Shown here piece by piece: positions 42,629 to 64,000 of a stretch of DNA of 64,000 nucleotides (the first letter of the stretch is position 1; each line of letters begins with the position of its first letter). Made by a program: the position numbers and the translations under genes. The stretch is taken from contig OZ218954.1 in the NCBI GenBank assembly GCA_965112735.1, positions 3,100,001 through 3,164,000 on the forward strand. Direction: 5' to 3'. The DNA is from Phaeosaccion multiseriatum (lineage: Eukaryota; Ochrophyta, other classes). The notes beneath the pieces are model-generated. The model made no database searches. It was not told the origin of the DNA and was given only the letters and a program-made list of their open reading frames with translations.

Positions 42629-44819
42629 ATGCCGCTTCGGTGCTCGGCTGCGGGTTGCAAGCGGCCGCGGACACTTACATGCGAGGTAGGGAGGAGGAGG
42701 CGGGGTATACCCACTGCGCCGCGCCGCCCTGCACGTCCTCTCTTTTCGCCCTCATTCCTGGTGCTCCTGCTCCTCAGCTGCTCCACACCTGGCGGGAAGG
42801 CGAGGTGGGGGGGTAGTAGCAGTAGCAGCAGTAGTGGCAGTGGTAGTAGCGGTAGCGGTAGTAGGAGCGGGCCCAGCCTGAAGGTCCTTCGCGACACACT
42901 AGATGCGGACGCCTCCTCCTCCTCCTCCTCCTCCTCCTCCTCCTCCTCCGCCTCCTCCTCTACTCGAAAGAGTGTGGGTGAGTGGAAGCCTCTAAGTATT
43001 GCCGCCGGGGACGAGGAAGAGGTTGAAAAGAGAATCGTGCGCTTTGTTGGCTCCAGTGAGGTGAGATGGGCGAGGGTTTGGCCATGGCCAAGAGAGGAGG
43101 ACTGAGGCAGAGCAGGAAAGGGTCGAGGAGAGATGATTCGGGTTGCTTTCACGCAAGCAAGGTTTTTTTACCAAGAACACCTCACACATGAGCGCAATGC
43201 TGCTCTTGCTACCCCCCCCCCCTCTCTCCCTTCTCCCTCTCTCTCCCTCTCTGCCTCTGTGTCTATGTCTCACGAAATTGAACAGTTTGACGAGGAAATG
43301 CAAACAACCCTCATCGGCCTCATCGCAGACGACGAGAAGGCGCTGCGGGTGGAAGAGGTGAAGCAGGCATCGCGGCGGAGAGCACTGCTGGGGAGCGGCA
43401 CCACACTCATTCTCACCGGTGCCGTGGCCCTGATTCGCCTTGTGGAGGCAGTCTATAGACACACCTTTGGGGGTGGGGATGCACTGGAGGAGGGGGAGGA
43501 GGGGGGTGGGAGCCTACAGTTGGAGTGGGATGACTGGCAGCAGAAGAGAGGAATGACCCTGGAGGGAGGGAGGGAGAGGAGGCGGCGGAGTATTGAGGCG
43601 ACGTTCGGGCAGGAGGACTCACCGCGACTGCTCAAGGGAGGAGGGTTCATGGCAGCAGCAACAAAAGCAACAGTTGATGATGATACCACAGAGGGCTCCG
43701 AGCTGAGTGGGGGAGGAGGAGCAGAGGCGGAGGCAAGGTTGGGGGCAGGAGGGGAGAGCCGACAGAAGAGTGTCAGCAGCGAACAACAACCAACACCGCT
43801 GGTACCTCCAGCTCCGTCCTCTTCCTCCTCGTCTTCGGCTGCCACGACTCAGCCTACGGCCGCTGCGGATGGCGACCATGCAGACGGAGAAGTGGTGCGT
43901 GGAGGTGCAGAGGAGGAGGAACCCTCGGCAGCGGTCCTGATGCACAGCATTCAACAGGGCAACCAAGGCAGCCAATTGCAAAGAGTACGGCGCGACAGTG
44001 ACAAACAAGTAGTGCCACCTGTGAGCATCCGCACCAGAGTCCAACTCGTGAAGCGGGACCTGCGCGCCTCCCTGTCTCCTCTGGTGCGGATGGCAGTCCC
44101 TGTACTGCTGGGGCTGGGACTGAGCAACGTGTTGGTACCTGCGGTGGCGTCGCTTCTGATGGATGCCAAGGACGACTTGCTCTTTAGCGACGTACTTAGG
44201 GACAAGTACGCGGAGGTCAACACCATGGACATGATGGGGCGCATGGACGACGGTGGAGGAGGTGAGGGGTGGGGGAGAGGGATGGCAGTGGATGGAAAGG
44301 GAGGGAGGGAGGGAGGAAGAGGAGGGAAGAAGAGTTAGTGGTGTGTGTGTGTGTGTGTGTGTATGGTGTGAGGAATCGGGCGGCAGGAGAGAGGATGGCA
44401 GTGGATGGAGGGGAGGAAGAGAGTATAGCCTGCCTCGATGGACGTACAAAGAGTCGAATAGATCAGTCCAAGCCCACCAACCTTATCCATTCTCTCTCCC
44501 CCCATGCCCACACACACACACCACAACAGACACAATGAATGCTCCCATGATCAACGCTGACATGCTTCAAGAGACGCGTACCTCCTCCATCTCTCCGGAG
44601 GCGGCGAAACGCATGGAGGCAAGGAAAGTTCGTCTCTTCAAAGAGCCGCGGACGGCGCAAGAAGCACAAGAGAGGGAGGAGAAGGAAAAGGAGGGGAGGA
44701 GGAGGGGAGGAGGTGCTGGTGGAGATGGTGGAGACGAGGAGGATCAGCGCAGGAGAGAAGAGATGCAGCGGTTACTGGCGGAGCGCTTGAGGGAGGTGGT
44801 GCAGCAGCAGCAGCAATAG
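42629..44819 (+). CDS. Unknown membrane protein with low-complexity insert
   Basis: Three exons, 42629-43060, 43286-44261 and 44530-44819, join in frame to about 565 aa. Exon 1 encodes a basic N-terminus, a hydrophobic stretch (SFLVLLLLSC) that may be a signal or anchor, and Ser/Gly runs from microsatellites. Exon 2 has a likely transmembrane segment (ALLGSGTTLILTGAVALIRL, about residues 170-190) and a second hydrophobic segment (MAVPVLLGLGLSNVLVPAVA, about 425-445). Exon 3 encodes a charged, probably helical tail ending in five Gln. No family is recognised. The start is the first ATG of the frame after the divergent promoter. Splice borders are canonical (GTGAGA, GTGAGG; AACAG, AACAG). Confidence 0.6.
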
Positions 44820-45329
44820 GTGTAGTAGTTGGTAATACAGCAACAGCAACAGCAGGAGCGATGTGCTATCAACAGTTTGAGTTTCAGTTCAGTAGACGTC
44901 GATCAGCGTCGAGATGTCGAGATGGTCAATGTCTCGATGGTATCGACACCGCTATGTATCAATCGCTCGACCTCGACTGTCAGTAGTCGACGAAAGAAGG
45001 GATACCTCTCTGTAGATTCGACCCCGACCTTAGTATGGTCGAAGATCGACCTCCCCATGCACTGTTCATCGGTCTCCACTTGGTTCAGCCCAGCATATCA
45101 GAGGCTCGACTACACCAAGTCGAGATGGATGGCAGTGGATGAGGAGGTCTAACTTCTTCTTCAATAATGTCGAGACAAACGTCGAGGAGGTCGACTTTCT
45201 TTCTCCGTGGGCTTGGAGGCCTGCTGCAACCTCCCATAACTTGTGCATCATGACTCCATATATGAATGAATGTCTCGATCGTAGTCGAAAGTCGATCTCC
45301 CCATCAACGGCCATCTCCCCTCCGATATC
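44820..45329. other. TCGA-rich convergent spacer
   Basis: About 500 bp between two converging genes with no supported ORF. It is dense in TCGA/GTCGA/CTCGA words (44895-45350) and includes two related segments of roughly 200 bp. The two share GTCGA, CTCGATxGTA, GTCGAAxxTCGATCTCCCCATC and GGCTTGGAGG/GGTTCAGCC-like phrases, so a diverged duplication is possible. It also holds a GTTGGTAATACAG word (44828-44841). Confidence 0.5.
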
Positions 45330-47342
45330 CTATCTCGACCCTGTGTAGTCGAGCAGGCCGGTCAGCTGAGAGGCCTGCTGCAGCACCTCCCCCACCACCT
45401 TGTGCATCATTGCAGTGTCGAATTGCGACAGCACTCGGGCAAAGTCCCGGCACAACTCCTGCTCCTCTTCCGTCATTTCGTAGGTGCCGTCCAGTGCCAT
45501 CACCTCGGCCTCCGTCAGCCCTTTGTACGGATCATCGTCGTCATCGTCGTCCTCCTCCCCTTCCCCCTCCCTCCCCTCCTCCTCGCCCCTCCCCCCCCCC
45601 TGGGGCTGGTCCTCGAGCGGCTTCTCTTTCTTCTTCTCCACATTCTTCTTTCCTCTGCTGTCACTGGGAGCCGTAGTCTTTGTGATTTGTGGTTTCGCCT
45701 TCTTGTGGGTCCTAATGCTACTGAAAGGCACCCCCCTCGACCACAACGCTGGTACTCCTTCTCGCATCGCTCTCCCCCCCCCCGCTCCTCGTTCTCGCCC
45801 CCCTTCTCGCACTTTCCCCCCTCCCCCACTCCCCCCTCCTCCCTTCTTTCCCTTCTGTTGATGGCCTCCTGTTTCGATGCAGCTCGCTCCTTCTCGCAGT
45901 ACTCTCCCCCCCCCCCCTCCACCCTTCCCCTTCTGCTGCTGGTCTCCTCTCTCCGCCCCTTGCAACACTCCAACCGAGGACGTAACCCCTCCCCCTGCTC
46001 TACCCCGCTCTCTTCTACTCCCACGATGCCCACTTGCCCCTCCTCCTGCGGATTGTGGTCTCTGAGTAGTCTGAGGAGCATGGTCGGCGGTCCCGAAGCG
46101 GGGGTTCCAGCTTCGCTCTCTGTCGGCAGTGTGGCGCACAGGGAGACAGATGAGCTCTGTTTCCGTTGCCCACGGAGGTTTTTTTCTGTGCAGAGAGAAA
46201 GAGAGAGGGAAGAGGGGGGAGGTAGGGAGAGGGAGGGAGCGAAAGAGGGGGAAGGAAGGGAGAGGGAGAGAGAGGGGGGTAGGTGGTGATGGAAATGGAA
46301 ATCAGAGCGCCAGAGCCCCCGAAAGGAGGAGCAAAAGATGGACACATGCTCCGACGCAAAGGCAGAGAGACAGGAGATGAACTACGCACGGAGGAAGGTA
46401 AGGACCGACCAAGGCAGAGGGAGGCCATACACATGGAGAAAGGAAAGAAAGGAAGGAAGGAAGGAAGAGGCTCGTCTCGTGTACGACAGCATTAGTGCAC
46501 ATACTTCGTGCTCCCTACAACAGAACCTGAGAGAAAAGAAAGCACGCTTGGAAGGAGAAAGAGGTGTGCGTTGAGGAGGGACGCTGGGTGGGAGTGGAGT
46601 GGGGTGGGCGGATGGAAAGTGAACCAGGGTGGCAGAAAAGACAAGTGCTTTCAAATGTTGTTGAGTGAACTTACAATACCGTCACAGGTGGACTGTTGTC
46701 TACCATCGACCTCTCCTGGTAGAGCTTGCTCAGGTGACTGCATAGTAGTAGTTCATCAATGAAAAGCAACAGAAGGAGGGGAGAGTGTGGCAGACCGGGG
46801 TGAAGCAAGAGTAGCGGAGGAGTGAGGGTGAGAGAGAGAGAAAGAGGGGAGATAGATGGCGAGAGAACGATGGAGTAAGAGAAAGACGCACCAAGAGGAA
46901 GAAGTAACTGCAAAATCCCTCTATTGACCCCCTTCATCTCGAGTGAAGGGGGGTTGTGGGGGTGAGGAGGAGGGACGAGAGACATCAATCACATCATCAA
47001 ATTGGCCATGCTGGAGCGCCTCTCATGCCACCATGAGTCTCTTAGTCAGCAAGGGCTCTACACTGCGCCTCGAGCACGCACCTGATGTGATACTTGTACG
47101 TCAAGTCGCTCTCCGAAGCGCTGTTGTGTTTCAAAGAAGAGACGGGCGCGTGGGGGTGAGCGAGTGCACCAGACGTCAGGTCAGAGGTGCAGCTCGCTTC
47201 AGGAACGCACAGAGAAGAAGAGCAGTACAAAAAAAATGGAAGGAAGGATCGCTTACTTGAGGTGGCTGCCCTGTCCTGTCCAGTTGATGCCCAGCTCCCC
47301 GGTCTTCTGCCTCCGTTGCCTCTCTCTAATGGCGTCGCCCAT
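45330..47342 (-). CDS. Small unknown protein with acidic stretch and helical C-terminus
   Basis: Hand-built six-exon model, about 228 aa: 47257-47342, 47082-47120, 46675-46737, 46505-46526, 46034-46119, 45330-45720. All phases agree and all borders are GT-AG. The start MGDAIRERQRRQKTGELGIN follows an in-frame stop. Exons 1-3 read convincingly as protein (GINWTGQGSHL, SDLTYKYHI, HLSKLYQERSMVDN). The last exon has a Lys-rich segment, an Asp run, and a helical end (EEEQELCRDFARVLSQFD, MMHKVVGEVLQQASQLTGLL). The 22-nt exon 4 and exon 5 are the least certain, and another exon could lie between them (46120-46504). No family is recognised. It is divergent from the armadillo gene. Confidence 0.5.
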
Positions 47343-47726
47343 GCGAATGGGCTCATGCGACGACACCGTCGATGGCTCCCACTGCTGAGGTCGTTGTCGA
47401 CGCATGATCGGACGACAAACCTCGAGCACAAACGCGTGGAAGGAGACCGAGCGAACATTTCCAGAGACTCAGACGAGAAGTTGAAGCACCAACTGCTGCT
47501 TTCACAGAATTGGCGAAACGAAACCGTAGAACCCATCCCCAACTAGGGGAGGATGTGGCTAGCTTTATAAACAGGTATGATTGGGTAAGAAAGGAACCAG
47601 CCTGACCTCAACGAGGCTGCCACCCAAATCACCTAGAAGAGAGTTTCCCGAAGCCGCACAGACAAAAAGGTTTGACAATAAAACAGACGACAAGACAACG
47701 AGGAGGAGAGAAGAGGAAGCAGCAGA
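47343..47726. promoter_or_regulatory. Divergent promoter region, small gene / armadillo gene
   Basis: 384 bp between opposed start codons. No core element was assigned. Short frames on both strands (one ending at 47546) look like shadows. Regulatory role is inferred from position. Confidence 0.4.

Positions 47727-64000
<16,274 letters not shown>

Noticed and set aside
46129-46574. Plus-strand frames with charged residues, such as DGHMLRRKGRETGDELRTEE
   Set aside because: They overlap the minus-strand gene model, lack a start in good context and have no continuation on either side.

Overview
This 64 kb window is nuclear DNA from a eukaryotic alga, most likely a photosynthetic stramenopile (ochrophyte). 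Three things point there. ATP sulfurylase starts with a signal peptide that runs straight into an ASA-FAP motif, the plastid-import signature of secondary red-plastid algae. The genes carry about 90 spliceosomal introns. The conserved proteins (U5 snRNP GTPase, mitochondrial trifunctional protein) are eukaryotic. Introns and spacers are packed with microsatellites (CCT, CCCT, CTCA, TATC, CTGT, CA), so most long open frames are repeat artefacts. The exon models below were built by hand from reading-frame continuity and GT/GC-AG borders.

Layout: (1) 78-6058 minus, mitochondrial trifunctional protein alpha subunit, 13 exons. (2) 6777-10224 plus, plastid ATP sulfurylase, 8 exons. (3) 11384-16571 plus, secreted zinc metalloprotease, 9 exons. 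(4) 18637-21367 minus, secreted SGNH/PC-esterase-like protein, 2 exons. (5) 21760-31847 plus, U5 snRNP GTPase Snu114/EFTUD2, 25 exons. (6) 32389-33684 plus, intronless glycosyltransferase-like protein. (7) 34578-42339 minus, leucine-rich-repeat protein with huge disordered regions and a frame break inside a GGA microsatellite. (8) 42629-44819 plus, unknown membrane protein, 3 exons. (9) 45330-47342 minus, small unknown protein, 6 exons. (10) 47727 to beyond 64000 plus, giant armadillo-repeat protein, at least 29 exons.

The genes do not form one pathway. They cover fatty-acid oxidation, sulfate activation, splicing, secreted hydrolysis, glycosylation and scaffolding. Four head-to-head pairs share short spacers (1/2, 4/5, 7/8, 9/10).

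The most unusual signal is in the introns. A small vocabulary of short words recurs in unrelated genes, with an orientation rule. GTTGGTGATACAG, GTGTCAGGACAG, GATGGCAGTGGATGG, GTTTCAGTTTCAG, (GT)n and GGGAGGGA lie on the donor side; their reverse complements lie on the acceptor side. At least two introns carry the first word at both ends as an inverted repeat, resembling introner elements or a fold-back system that pairs intron ends. The same word also occurs inside coding sequence, where it is read in several frames.
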